Of a stretch of 64,000 nt of DNA, positions 1 to 10,336 are shown piece after piece. Each line of letters begins with the position of its first letter. Within the stretch, counting starts at the first letter, position 1. Below the pieces are notes generated by a model. It did no database searches. It was not told the DNA's origin and saw only the letters and a program-made list of their open reading frames with translations. Source of the stretch: an uncultured Pelagibacteraceae bacterium (GTDB lineage: Bacteria > Pseudomonadota > Alphaproteobacteria > Pelagibacterales > Pelagibacteraceae). The DNA is taken from the NCBI GenBank assembly GCA_902589305.1, contig CACISL010000001.1, positions 1-64,000 of the forward strand, written 5' to 3'. Both the position numbers and the translations under genes were made by a program.

Positions 1-248
1 TCTGGCCTTGTTGCCAAGAATTGACCTAATTTAATGAAGGTTGTTCCCATGCCTTGCAATGCATTACAAAGTTTTTCACCACTACTTTTTTTTACATCTA
101 AAACTCTAGATTGAGAACCAACTGACATAAGTTCAAAAAAAAGATTTAGAACTATTGGCAGTTTATGAAATTCATTAATTGTATCTACAGCTCCAGATAA
201 AGCCAGTTTTCTAGCTATTTGAAATAATTTGAAAATTCTTTTAATCAT
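1..248 (-). CDS. ubiB: UbiB-family atypical kinase (ubiquinone biosynthesis), N-terminal part
   Basis: First 82 codons of a UbiB/Coq8-type protein; the gene runs off the left edge of the window. Translation begins MIKRIFKLFQ and reaches TFIKLGQFLATRP, the KxGQ-type signature that marks the N-terminal regulatory part of this kinase-like family. The family supports ubiquinone synthesis at the inner membrane. The ATG (248-246) directly follows the ubiE stop (251-249), so the two genes are surely one transcript. This ubiE-ubiB order next to mutM and dnaA is usual in alphaproteobacteria. Nothing can be said about the kinase core, which lies outside the window. Confidence 0.88.
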   Translation of the reverse strand, partial: MIKRIFKLFQIARKLALSGAVDTINEFHKLPIVLNLFFELMSVGSQSRVLDVKKSSGEKLCNALQGMGTTFIKLGQFLATRP

Positions 249-953
249 TTAAATTTTCCAACCTGAATGTATAGCAGAAATCCCGTTGTTTAAATTTCTG
301 CATTCTACATTAGTGAAGCCATTTTTCTTAATTAGATCAGTTAATTGATTTTGATCATAAAATTCGTTTATACTTTGCACCAAATATTCATATGGTTGTT
401 TTGACCCGACTATTATCTTACCAATATGCGGAATGGTTTTTGAGTATAATTTATAAAAAAAATTTAACAATTCATTGTCGATCTTTGAAAACTCTAAACA
501 CATAAAACGTCCTCCAGGTTTCAACACTCTAAAAGCTTCCTTCAAGGTATCGTTTACGCTAGTTACATTTCTAATACCATAACTTATTGAATAATAATCA
601 AAAATGTTATCCTCTAACGGTATTTTTTCAGCTGAGGCATTGATCCATCTAATTGCTTTATAATTCTTTAATTTTATTTTGCCTTGATTTAACATTTTTA
701 GGTTCGGCTCGATACATGTAATTTTTGATGAATAGTTTGTTTCTTTATAAAACATTTTAGCTATGTCCCCTGTACCAGCAGCTACATCAATTAACATTGA
801 ATTCGGTTGAGGATTCATCCAATCAATAAATTTTTCTTTCCATATTCGATGAATACCAAAAGACATTATATCGTTCATTAAATCATATTTTTGATATACT
901 TCTGAAAAAACAGAATTGACTAATTTATCTTTATCTTGAATAGTATCTTTCAT
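249..953 (-). CDS. ubiE: Ubiquinone/menaquinone C-methyltransferase UbiE
   Basis: A 234-residue SAM-dependent methyltransferase matching UbiE/COQ5 in length and motifs. The N-terminus has the family YDLMND..S.G.HR.WK segment (residues about 23-40), followed by the SAM-binding DVAAGTGD loop (about 56-63) and the late PGGRFMCLEFS motif (about 146-156). It performs the C-methylation step of ubiquinone synthesis in the cytoplasm. It is divergent from mutM with only 12 bp between the start codons, so both promoters must overlap the neighbouring coding sequence. It abuts ubiB with no gap. Confidence 0.93.
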   Translation of the reverse strand: MKDTIQDKDKLVNSVFSEVYQKYDLMNDIMSFGIHRIWKEKFIDWMNPQPNSMLIDVAAGTGDIAKMFYKETNYSSKITCIEPNLKMLNQGKIKLKNYKAIRWINASAEKIPLEDNIFDYYSISYGIRNVTSVNDTLKEAFRVLKPGGRFMCLEFSKIDNELLNFFYKLYSKTIPHIGKIIVGSKQPYEYLVQSINEFYDQNQLTDLIKKNGFTNVECRNLNNGISAIHSGWKI

Positions 954-965
954 AAATAGAATTAT

Positions 966-1832
966 ATGCCAGAATTGCCTGAAGTTGAAGTTGTTAAAAA
1001 GTCCTTAAAGAGGAAAATCTTAAATTTAATAATTAAAAAAGTAGAAATTAATGATGGCAACCTAAGATATAAGGTGAATAAATTAGAAATTTCGAATCTA
1101 ATTGGACAAAGAATAAAAAAAATTAAGAGAAGATCAAAGTATTTGATCTTTGAAATAGGTCAAAATTTTTTGATGTTAGTTCACTTAGGTATGACAGGTA
1201 AGTTTTTCTTTATTGACAATAAAGCAAAAAAATATAAAACAAGTTTTTACTATAGCCTCAATAAAAAGGATTTAAAACATGATAGAGTTGTTTTCGTTCT
1301 CCAAAATAATCAAAAATTAATTTATAACGACGTAAGAAAATTTGGTTTTATTAAGATATTTGAATTAAATAAATACGGCATCTATCCTCATTTAAAAGAT
1401 TTAGGCCCGGAGCCACTAAGAAATAATTGGAATTCAAAATATTTTAAAAAATTCATATTTGGAAGAAAAAGAATAATCAAAAATATTTTAATGGATCAAA
1501 AATTTATTTCAGGAATAGGGAACATTTATGTAAATGAGATACTATTTGCTAGTGGTATCCGCCCTGATAAAAAAGTTGAGCACCTTTCAGATGATGAAAT
1601 AAAAAAAATTGTAATTCATACAAAAAAAATTTTAAAAAATGCAATAAGATTAGGAGGCTCAACTATTAAGGATTTTTCTAGTGAGAATGGAAAAAAAGGC
1701 TTTTTTCAACAACATTTTAACGTTTATGGCCGAAAAGATAAAAGATGTTCTAATGTAGATTGCAACATGAGTATAATTAAGATCACCTTATCTAACCGAG
1801 CAACTTTTTTTTGCAAAAGATGTCAAAAATAA
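966..1832 (+). CDS. mutM: Formamidopyrimidine-DNA glycosylase (MutM/Fpg)
   Basis: A 288-residue base-excision repair glycosylase/AP lyase for 8-oxoguanine and other oxidised purines. The mature N-terminal proline and catalytic glutamate are in MPELPEVE; the conserved lysine is in RRSKYLIF (about residue 58); the DNA-binding DQKFISGIGNIYVNE helix is at about 176-190. The C-terminal zinc finger is C-x4-C ... C-x2-C, ending FFCKRCQK, and the CX4C first knuckle is common in alphaproteobacterial MutM. It heads the rightward mutM-rpsT pair upstream of dnaA. Confidence 0.95.
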   Translation: MPELPEVEVVKKSLKRKILNLIIKKVEINDGNLRYKVNKLEISNLIGQRIKKIKRRSKYLIFEIGQNFLMLVHLGMTGKFFFIDNKAKKYKTSFYYSLNKKDLKHDRVVFVLQNNQKLIYNDVRKFGFIKIFELNKYGIYPHLKDLGPEPLRNNWNSKYFKKFIFGRKRIIKNILMDQKFISGIGNIYVNEILFASGIRPDKKVEHLSDDEIKKIVIHTKKILKNAIRLGGSTIKDFSSENGKKGFFQQHFNVYGRKDKRCSNVDCNMSIIKITLSNRATFFCKRCQK

Positions 1833-1876
1833 TAAAGTTGACCCTAATAATACCTCAATATATACATTTTTAAAAA

Positions 1877-2131
1877 ATGCCTAATACAAAATCAGCAATC
1901 AGAAGAGTAAGAAGAGTAAAAAAACAAACTCAGGTAAATAGAATTAGAAAAAGTAAATACAAAAGTGCCATTAAACAGATGGAAAAATATCTTAATTCTA
2001 AAGATATGGACAAAGCAAAAAAATTTTTTCCAAAATTTCAATCAATTCTAATGCAGGTTGCTAAATCACAAGTAATTAATAAAAAAACTGCCGCAAGAAA
2101 AATTTCTAAAGTTTCAAAAAAAATTAAATAG
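1877..2131 (+). CDS. rpsT: 30S ribosomal protein S20
   Basis: An 84-residue, very basic protein beginning MPNTKSAIRRVRR, the S20 signature, with the helical-bundle region ending KKTAARKISKVSKKIK. It binds 16S rRNA in the small subunit. It lies 44 bp after mutM and 279 bp before dnaA, and rpsT next to dnaA is the classic alphaproteobacterial arrangement around the replication origin. The ATG at 1877 has only a weak ribosome-binding site in front of it. Confidence 0.96.
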   Translation: MPNTKSAIRRVRRVKKQTQVNRIRKSKYKSAIKQMEKYLNSKDMDKAKKFFPKFQSILMQVAKSQVINKKTAARKISKVSKKIK

Positions 2132-2170
2132 ATCTCAACAATCCTAAGTTGCTAAATAAAAGATTTAAAA

Positions 2171-2239
2171 AAACTACATTTAGTTTTTTTATTTTTACAA
2201 CTCCAAATGTAGTTTCTTTTAAAAGTTGTAATTTTTTTT
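2171..2239 (+). terminator. Alternative hairpins after rpsT, terminator-like
   Basis: Two overlapping stems are visible. Stem A pairs AAACTACATTT (2171-2181) with AAATGTAGTTT (2205-2215). Stem B pairs TTACAACT (2195-2202) with AGTTGTAA (2224-2231) and runs straight into eight T residues (2232-2239). They share 2195-2215, so they cannot form together. Stem B plus the T tract looks like an intrinsic terminator for rpsT, and stem A would compete with it. That it works as a switch is inference. Confidence 0.5.
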
Positions 2240-2242
2240 GAA

Positions 2243-2340
2243 TTTCTATCTAAACGTTAATGCAATCACTAAAAAAGATTTTATTTTAAAGTTTCTATCT
2301 GAGCGATAATGTTACAACCCAAAATGATTTTTTTTTAATT
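2243..2340. repeat. Imperfect 49-bp tandem repeat in the rpsT-dnaA gap (possible origin element)
   Basis: Two degenerate copies start at 2243 and 2292, both with TTTCTATCT, then a CG core and TAATG, then an A-rich part ending in GATTTT and T runs. The period is 49 bp. The gap between rpsT and dnaA is where several alphaproteobacteria place the chromosomal origin or the dnaA promoter. I found no clean DnaA box (TTATCCACA) here, so calling it oriC is only a suggestion. Confidence 0.4.
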
Positions 2341-2410
2341 TTCAAAAAAAAATTCTTGCAAAAAATTTTAAAAGGGAGTTTAAAGGAATCTCTTAAGATA
2401 AGTAATCTAC

Positions 2411-3802
2411 ATGGAAAAAAATAATATCAAAAAACAAAACGTATATATTTCTGAAGAAGAAAATCTATTAAATTGGAATGACATTCAAGAGTCTTTCAAA
2501 AAATCTTTTGGTAAAGAAGTATACGATAGTTGGTTGCAAAAAATTTCTCTTATAAAAGAATACAACGATTACTTGATTTTGGGTGTCCCAACTAGATTTT
2601 TTAGAGATTGGATAGTATCTAGGTACCTAGATAAAATACTAGAGCAAGTTAAGAGTTTCAAACTTAGCTTAAATCGTATTGAATTTAAAATAATTGAAGA
2701 AAATAAGCAAAATCAAGAATTTATTAAAATTAATGAACTAAACAAAGTTACTGAGATTAGAGACTCTATCTTAAACTATAACAGGTTAAATTCGAATTTA
2801 AGTTTTGAAAATTTCGTGAAAGGAAAAAGTAATGATATTGCATTATCATACTCAAAAAAGGTATGCGAACATATTTCACGTTATAACCCTTTATATGTTT
2901 GTGGTGGTGTAGGTCTGGGCAAAACTCACCTTCTTAATGCAATAGGATTAAGTTTACAGCATGATAACAATGTAATGTTCATTTCTGCCGAGAGATTTAT
3001 GTATCATTTCATAAAATCAATTAAAAAGAATGATATGGTTAATTTCAAAGATTTTTTTAGAAAGTCCTCTGTGTTTATCATAGACGATATTCAGTTTTTG
3101 AGCGGTAAAGAAAGCTTACAGGAAGAATTTTTTCACACATTTAACAGTCTTATGGATAAAGGCTCTCAAATAATCATATCATCAGATAGAGACCCAATGA
3201 AATTAGACAGAATCCAAGATAGAATTAAATCAAGACTGGCGGGTGGATTAGTTGTAGAGATAGAGGCACCTGATTTAGAACTTAAAATAGAAATCATTAA
3301 AAAAAAAATAGAAGATATTCAAAGTCAATTTAAGGAAAATATTAATCTTTCCGAGGAAATAATTAAATTTATAGCGTCTGAAAGCAAAACAAATATAAGA
3401 GAATTGATTGGAATTTTAAATAGAGTAATTGCATTTAGTAGGGTTCACAATAAAATTTTATCACTGAGTGACTGCAGGAATATTTTAAAAGATGTATTTA
3501 ATCAAATTAAAATTGTAACAGTTGATAAAATACAAAATGTTGTATCTAATTATTTTAATATTTCATTAAATGAAATGCTTTCTCAGAGACGATCAAGACC
3601 TTTAGCAAGACCAAGACAAATCGCAATGTTTCTTGCAAAAAAAATGACGACAAGATCTTTACCTGAAATAGGCAGAAGATTTGCCAATAGAGATCATACA
3701 ACTGTTATACATGCCGTTAAAACAATTACTAGACTTTCAGAGCAAGATGACGAAATGAAAAAAAATATTGGTCAAATTAAAAGCCTACTTTTAGAACAGT
3801 AG
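2411..3802 (+). CDS. dnaA: Chromosomal replication initiator DnaA
   Basis: A 463-residue AAA+ initiator. Domain I is at about 15-90, then a short linker, then the ATPase with Walker A GGVGLGKTH (about 165-173), Walker B FIIDDIQFL (about 222-230) and the sensor region DRIKSRLAGG. The C-terminal DNA-binding domain carries RSRPLARPRQIAMFLAK and the signature NRDHTTVIHAV. It opens the origin and recruits the replisome. dnaN starts 4 bp downstream, so they form one operon. The leader at 2340-2410 is AT-rich with a purine-rich stretch but no strong ribosome-binding site directly before the ATG. Confidence 0.97.
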   Translation: MEKNNIKKQNVYISEEENLLNWNDIQESFKKSFGKEVYDSWLQKISLIKEYNDYLILGVPTRFFRDWIVSRYLDKILEQVKSFKLSLNRIEFKIIEENKQNQEFIKINELNKVTEIRDSILNYNRLNSNLSFENFVKGKSNDIALSYSKKVCEHISRYNPLYVCGGVGLGKTHLLNAIGLSLQHDNNVMFISAERFMYHFIKSIKKNDMVNFKDFFRKSSVFIIDDIQFLSGKESLQEEFFHTFNSLMDKGSQIIISSDRDPMKLDRIQDRIKSRLAGGLVVEIEAPDLELKIEIIKKKIEDIQSQFKENINLSEEIIKFIASESKTNIRELIGILNRVIAFSRVHNKILSLSDCRNILKDVFNQIKIVTVDKIQNVVSNYFNISLNEMLSQRRSRPLARPRQIAMFLAKKMTTRSLPEIGRRFANRDHTTVIHAVKTITRLSEQDDEMKKNIGQIKSLLLEQ

Positions 3803-3806
3803 ACAA

Positions 3807-4922
3807 ATGCAATTTATAGTTAAAAGAGATACTCTATTAAAATCCCTAAATTTTGTACAAGGTATTATAGAAAAAAAAAACACCTTACCTATTTTATCAA
3901 ATGTACTACTGGAGCTAAAAAATAAAAAACTTTCAGTTGTTGCCACTGACCTTGATATAGTATTTTATGATGAAATCACTGATGTCAACATTTTGAAAGA
4001 GGGTAGCACTACCACATCAGCAACAATTATTTATGATATTTTAAGAAAAATTTCCTCAAATTCTGATTTGAAATTTGAATTAAAAGATACAAATAAACTA
4101 AGTTTAAAAAGTGAAAATGCTGATTTTAACTTACTTTGTCTTCCCACAGACAATTTTCCGACTTTTTCAGATCAATTCGACGGAGAAGAAATACAATTAG
4201 ATAGCAATAGATTTCTTAAACTTCTAAACAAAACTAAAATATCTATTTCAAATGATGACACTAGACATTATTTAAATGGGATATTTCTTCATTTAACTGA
4301 AGCTAACGGTAGAAGTTTTTTAACAGGTGTTGCAACAGACAGTCATAGGCTTTCATCTAGCAGCCTAGAAATAAATGATATAAATAATTTCCCTTCATTA
4401 ATATTACCCAGAAAAACTGTATTTCAGTTAAGTTCATTGCTCGCAGAAAATAAAGTAAACTTAACTATCCAAATTAGCGAAAATAAAATCAAGTTTTCAT
4501 TGGGTAAAATTAAACTCGTTTCAAAGGTTATTGATGGAAAATTTCCAGATTATAAAAAAGTAGTTCCTACTAATAATGGAAAAATATTATCAGTTGAAAA
4601 CAAAGAATTTGTAGACTCCATAGAGAGGGTTACAAGTGTTTCTATTGATAGAAAAGAAGGTGTGAGACTTGTGATAAATAAAGATAATATCCAACTTTCA
4701 GTGAATAGCGCAAACTCTGGAGATGGAAACGAAAAAATTAAAGCTGATTTTAATTCTGAAAATTTAAATATAAGTTTTAATTCAAAATATTTAATTGATA
4801 TTGCCTCACAAATTGAAAATAAGAATTTGAAAATGAATCTTACAGACTCCACCTCACCTGTTTTGATAGAGGATCTTTCAGACAAAAATAGTTATTACGT
4901 GATTATGCCGATGAAAATCTAA
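3807..4922 (+). CDS. dnaN: DNA polymerase III beta sliding clamp
   Basis: A 371-residue clamp subunit, the usual length, beginning MQFIVKRDTLLKSLNFVQGIIEKKNTLPIL. The three-fold repeated clamp fold is supported by VATDLDIVFYDE near residue 50, ATDSHRLS near 176, and the C-terminal end SYYVIMPMKI, which matches the family's YVIMPMR terminus. It encircles DNA and holds the polymerase. It follows dnaA by 4 bp. Unlike many bacteria there is no recF between dnaN and gyrB. Confidence 0.96.
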   Translation: MQFIVKRDTLLKSLNFVQGIIEKKNTLPILSNVLLELKNKKLSVVATDLDIVFYDEITDVNILKEGSTTTSATIIYDILRKISSNSDLKFELKDTNKLSLKSENADFNLLCLPTDNFPTFSDQFDGEEIQLDSNRFLKLLNKTKISISNDDTRHYLNGIFLHLTEANGRSFLTGVATDSHRLSSSSLEINDINNFPSLILPRKTVFQLSSLLAENKVNLTIQISENKIKFSLGKIKLVSKVIDGKFPDYKKVVPTNNGKILSVENKEFVDSIERVTSVSIDRKEGVRLVINKDNIQLSVNSANSGDGNEKIKADFNSENLNISFNSKYLIDIASQIENKNLKMNLTDSTSPVLIEDLSDKNSYYVIMPMKI

Positions 4923-5002
4923 TTTTTGTAGAATTTAGAATTTTTATTTATTTTTGAGTTAAAACTGTTGGTAGTAAATAATTCTAGGTCATTTAACCTT
5001 AG

Positions 5003-7117
<2,115 letters not shown>

Positions 7118-7123
7118 CATACA

Positions 7124-8407
7124 ATGAATTGGACAACTCTTTTTCGAACAAAAGAGAATTTAAATCTTGATAAAAATACACTTACTATACTAAGATATAT
7201 TGCAATTTTTGGTCAATTCTTGGCTATAAATATTGTTTATTTTTATCTGAAATTACCTTTCCCGCTAGAGTTGTGTTATTTAATAATATTTCTTGGAATA
7301 GCTACAAATTTATATCTTCAATTAGGAATAAAAATAAATCAACTTAAGGATTTTTACGCGGCTCCTTTTCTTTTGTATGACTTGTTGCAATTAAGCGTTC
7401 TTCTTTATTTGACAGGAGGAATTTTTAATCCTTTCGTTTTCCTACTAATTATTCCAGCTATAGTTTCCTCAACGTTTCTAAGCATGGGCACGACAATAAT
7501 TTTAGGTTTAATAACGTCGTTACTTTTATTAACTATTTCTATTTTTCACTTACCATTACCAGGCGAAGATATGAATTTATTACATTTCCCAAATTTTTAT
7601 AAAATTGGAATTTTTATTTCTATTATAATTGGTCTAATATTTTTAAGTTACTTTGGCATTCGTTTTTCAGGTGAAAAAAAGAAAACAGAGGAAGCTTTTA
7701 AAAAACTTCAAGAAGTAATTTATAAAGAGTATGAATTAGAGTCTTTAGGAGGGCAGGCTGCTGCTGCTGCACATTCTCTCGGAACACCTTTAGCAACAAT
7801 AAGCGTTGTTGCTAAAGAATTGAAAAAAGAAATTGGAGATAATAATGAACTATCTAAAGATATTGATCTTTTAATTAGCCAATCTAAAAGATGTAGTGAA
7901 ATCTTGAAAAGAATTTCAAAAAAACAGATAGAGGAAGACAAATTCTTTAGTTCAACAAAATTAGAAAATTTACTTGAGGAAATCATAAATTCTTTTAAAG
8001 AAACTTCTTCTAAAGCAATTACTTTAGTTTCTGATGGTGATAGAAATAAAATTAACATACAAAGGTCAGCAGAAATGATCTACGGGTTAAGAAATTTTAT
8101 AGGCAATGCGATTAAATTTTCAAAAAGTAAAGTCAATATATTTCTTTTTAGCAATGATAAAGAAATAAAAATCATAGTAAATGATGATGGGCCAGGATTT
8201 CCGAAAGATATAATTAAGAAACTTGGAGAACCCTACATTAAGTCTAGATCATTAGAATTAAATTCAAACTCAGGCTTAGGTCTTGGAACTTTCTTAGGTA
8301 AAACTTTATTAGAAAGACAAAATGCGAAACTATTGTTTAAAGAGGATAAAAATTTAGGTGGTGCTTCAGTAGTAATTAGCTGGTCTCCTAAGAATATTTT
8401 ACTTTAA
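7124..8407 (+). CDS. regB: Redox-sensing histidine kinase RegB/PrrB
   Basis: A 427-residue membrane sensor kinase. Six hydrophobic segments fill residues about 20-180. The quinone-binding heptad GGIFNPF is at 98-104, matching the RegB consensus GGxxNPF. The H-box AAAAAHSLGTPLATI puts the phosphorylated His at 217, and Cys257 lies 40 residues later, the same spacing as the redox-active cysteine of Rhodobacter RegB. The ATP-binding boxes NDDGPGFP and GLGLGTFLGKTLLER follow. It senses the quinone pool and phosphorylates RegA. Its partner regA is about 4.3 kb downstream, beyond a polyamine operon. The start lies 6 bp after gyrB. Confidence 0.92.
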   Translation: MNWTTLFRTKENLNLDKNTLTILRYIAIFGQFLAINIVYFYLKLPFPLELCYLIIFLGIATNLYLQLGIKINQLKDFYAAPFLLYDLLQLSVLLYLTGGIFNPFVFLLIIPAIVSSTFLSMGTTIILGLITSLLLLTISIFHLPLPGEDMNLLHFPNFYKIGIFISIIIGLIFLSYFGIRFSGEKKKTEEAFKKLQEVIYKEYELESLGGQAAAAAHSLGTPLATISVVAKELKKEIGDNNELSKDIDLLISQSKRCSEILKRISKKQIEEDKFFSSTKLENLLEEIINSFKETSSKAITLVSDGDRNKINIQRSAEMIYGLRNFIGNAIKFSKSKVNIFLFSNDKEIKIIVNDDGPGFPKDIIKKLGEPYIKSRSLELNSNSGLGLGTFLGKTLLERQNAKLLFKEDKNLGGASVVISWSPKNILL

Positions 8408-8415
8408 GGGTAAAC

Positions 8416-9462
8416 TTATTTTGGTTCTTGTTGTGTTAAACAATGAATCGCTCCAAAGCCCCAAATTAATTCAGAACAATCTATTGGAATAATTTTTCTA
8501 TTATAAAATTCCTTTTTAAAAATTTTGATTACTATTTTATCTTTAGGGTCATTGAAAGTAGGCAATAAAACAAATTTATTAAAGATATAAAAGTTAAGAT
8601 ATGATGCTGGAACTCTAACTTTATCTATATAAATGGGTCTAGGCATAGGAATTTTTTTAATTTTTATTTGTGAGGAATTAATCCTGATTCTTTTTAAAAT
8701 TTTAAAGTTCTCAACGAGATTTTTGAAATTTTTATCTTTTTTATTATTTTCGTAAGCGACAAAGACCTTATTATATTTTACAAATCTGGCAATATCATCA
8801 ACATGACCATGAGTATCATCCCCAATAATCCCTTTATTTAGCCAAATAACCTTTTTTGCTCCAAAATACTTTTTAAAGATGTGATTATAATCTTTTAATT
8901 TTAAAAAAGAATTTCTTTGTTGAATTTTACTTAATAAGCATTCTTTTGTTGTGAGTAATAAACCGTTGCCATTAACATCGATCGCTCCCCCCTCGAGGAC
9001 TATTGATTTTTTATTATACTTTGGGCTGATGACTTTTCCTTTGTAATGATTTTTTATTCTCAAATTGACTTCATTATCTGATCTATAATTTTTATATTTA
9101 GCCCAACCATTAAACTTCCAATTTAATAAAATATTTTGATTTTTTTTATTCTTAGTAAATATTGGTCCTGTATCTCTCATCCATACCCTATTTGTTTTAC
9201 AAATTATAAATTTTACATTTTGTATTTTTGCATTATTTTCCCTAAGCAATCTTTTAACTGTAATCTTAGAATTGTAGTTTTTAATTAATAGATTTACCTT
9301 CTGAGACTTTGTAATTTTAGAAATTATTTTAGCAAATATCTTAGGAATATTTTTAAACCTACCGGGCCAATCATCTTTATTATAAGGCCATCCAATTAAC
9401 GTAGACTGTTGCTTCTCCCATTCAGCTGGCATCCTAAAAAGAGATTTTGTTTTTCTAGGCAT
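8416..9462 (-). CDS. aguA: Agmatine deiminase
   Basis: A 348-residue enzyme of the peptidyl-arginine-deiminase-like family that converts agmatine to N-carbamoylputrescine and ammonia. Family marks are MPAEWEKQQSTLIGWP at the N-terminus, VWMRDTGPIF (about 92-101), the catalytic-region GHVDDIARF, and the C-terminal GAIHCLTQQEP holding the nucleophilic cysteine. It is the last gene of a leftward polyamine operon and overlaps the upstream aguB by 8 bp. The pair together turns agmatine into putrescine. Confidence 0.92.
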   Translation of the reverse strand: MPRKTKSLFRMPAEWEKQQSTLIGWPYNKDDWPGRFKNIPKIFAKIISKITKSQKVNLLIKNYNSKITVKRLLRENNAKIQNVKFIICKTNRVWMRDTGPIFTKNKKNQNILLNWKFNGWAKYKNYRSDNEVNLRIKNHYKGKVISPKYNKKSIVLEGGAIDVNGNGLLLTTKECLLSKIQQRNSFLKLKDYNHIFKKYFGAKKVIWLNKGIIGDDTHGHVDDIARFVKYNKVFVAYENNKKDKNFKNLVENFKILKRIRINSSQIKIKKIPMPRPIYIDKVRVPASYLNFYIFNKFVLLPTFNDPKDKIVIKIFKKEFYNRKIIPIDCSELIWGFGAIHCLTQQEPK

Positions 9463-10330
9463 CTCTTGGATTTTTAAGTAGTCCTTTATAATAGTCTATT
9501 CTTCTATCTCTAAAAAAAGGCCAATGTTGTCTAGAGGTTTCTACTTTTTTGAAATCAATTTCACAAATTAAAATGTTCTCTTTTAAACTTGCTTTTTTAA
9601 CAACATTACCACTTGGATCAAATATTACACTATTGCCCCAGAACTCTATCTTTTTATTGCCTTGCTTTTCAATTCCAACTCTATTAATTGCAGCAACATA
9701 AATACCATTAGCTATTGCATGAGATCTCTGAATTGATAGCCAAGACTCAAGTTGTGACTTACCAAATTCTCTTTTTTCTTTTGGATGCCATCCAATAGCA
9801 GTTGGATAAAAAATAATTTCTGCTCCCTTAAGTGCTGTCAATCTTGCTGCTTCAGGAAACCATTGATCCCAGCAAATTAAAGTTCCTAAATTTCCTTTTG
9901 AGGTTTTAAAAGATTTGAAACCCAAATCTCCAGGAGCAAAATAAAACTTCTCGTAAAATTGTGGATCATCAGGAATATGCATCTTTCTATATTTTCCTAA
10001 AAGCTTACCTTTTTCGTTAATTACAATGCTACTATTGTGATAAAGCCCAGAAGTTTTCTTCTCAAATAATGAAATTATTAAAATAATTTTCAGTTCTTTA
10101 GCAAGTGCAGAAAATAAATTACTGCTAGGCCCTGGTATTTTCTCAGCAAAATTAAAGTTTTTATGACTTTCAACTTGGCAGAAATATTTTGTTAAGAATA
10201 ATTCTGGTAAGCAAATTACCTTTGCACCTTTTTTTGCTGCAGTGTTTATTTTATTAATAGCATTTTGAATATTTTTTTTTGGGTCAGACGACATTTTCAT
10301 CTGTACTAATGCTATCTTTGTTTTACTCAT
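9455..10330 (-). CDS. aguB: N-carbamoylputrescine amidase
   Basis: A 291-residue nitrilase-superfamily amidase. The catalytic triad sits in CLPELF (Glu, about residue 43), the lysine in GKYRKMHIPDDP (about 118), and the nucleophile in LICWDQWFPEAAR (Cys, about 155). The FYEKFYFAPGDLGF region is typical of AguB. It hydrolyses N-carbamoylputrescine to putrescine, CO2 and ammonia. It overlaps aguA by 8 bp and follows the deoxyhypusine-synthase homologue by 6 bp, so all are co-translated from one message. Confidence 0.92.
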   Translation of the reverse strand: MSKTKIALVQMKMSSDPKKNIQNAINKINTAAKKGAKVICLPELFLTKYFCQVESHKNFNFAEKIPGPSSNLFSALAKELKIILIISLFEKKTSGLYHNSSIVINEKGKLLGKYRKMHIPDDPQFYEKFYFAPGDLGFKSFKTSKGNLGTLICWDQWFPEAARLTALKGAEIIFYPTAIGWHPKEKREFGKSQLESWLSIQRSHAIANGIYVAAINRVGIEKQGNKKIEFWGNSVIFDPSGNVVKKASLKENILICEIDFKKVETSRQHWPFFRDRRIDYYKGLLKNPRDA

Positions 10331-10336
10331 TATAAT

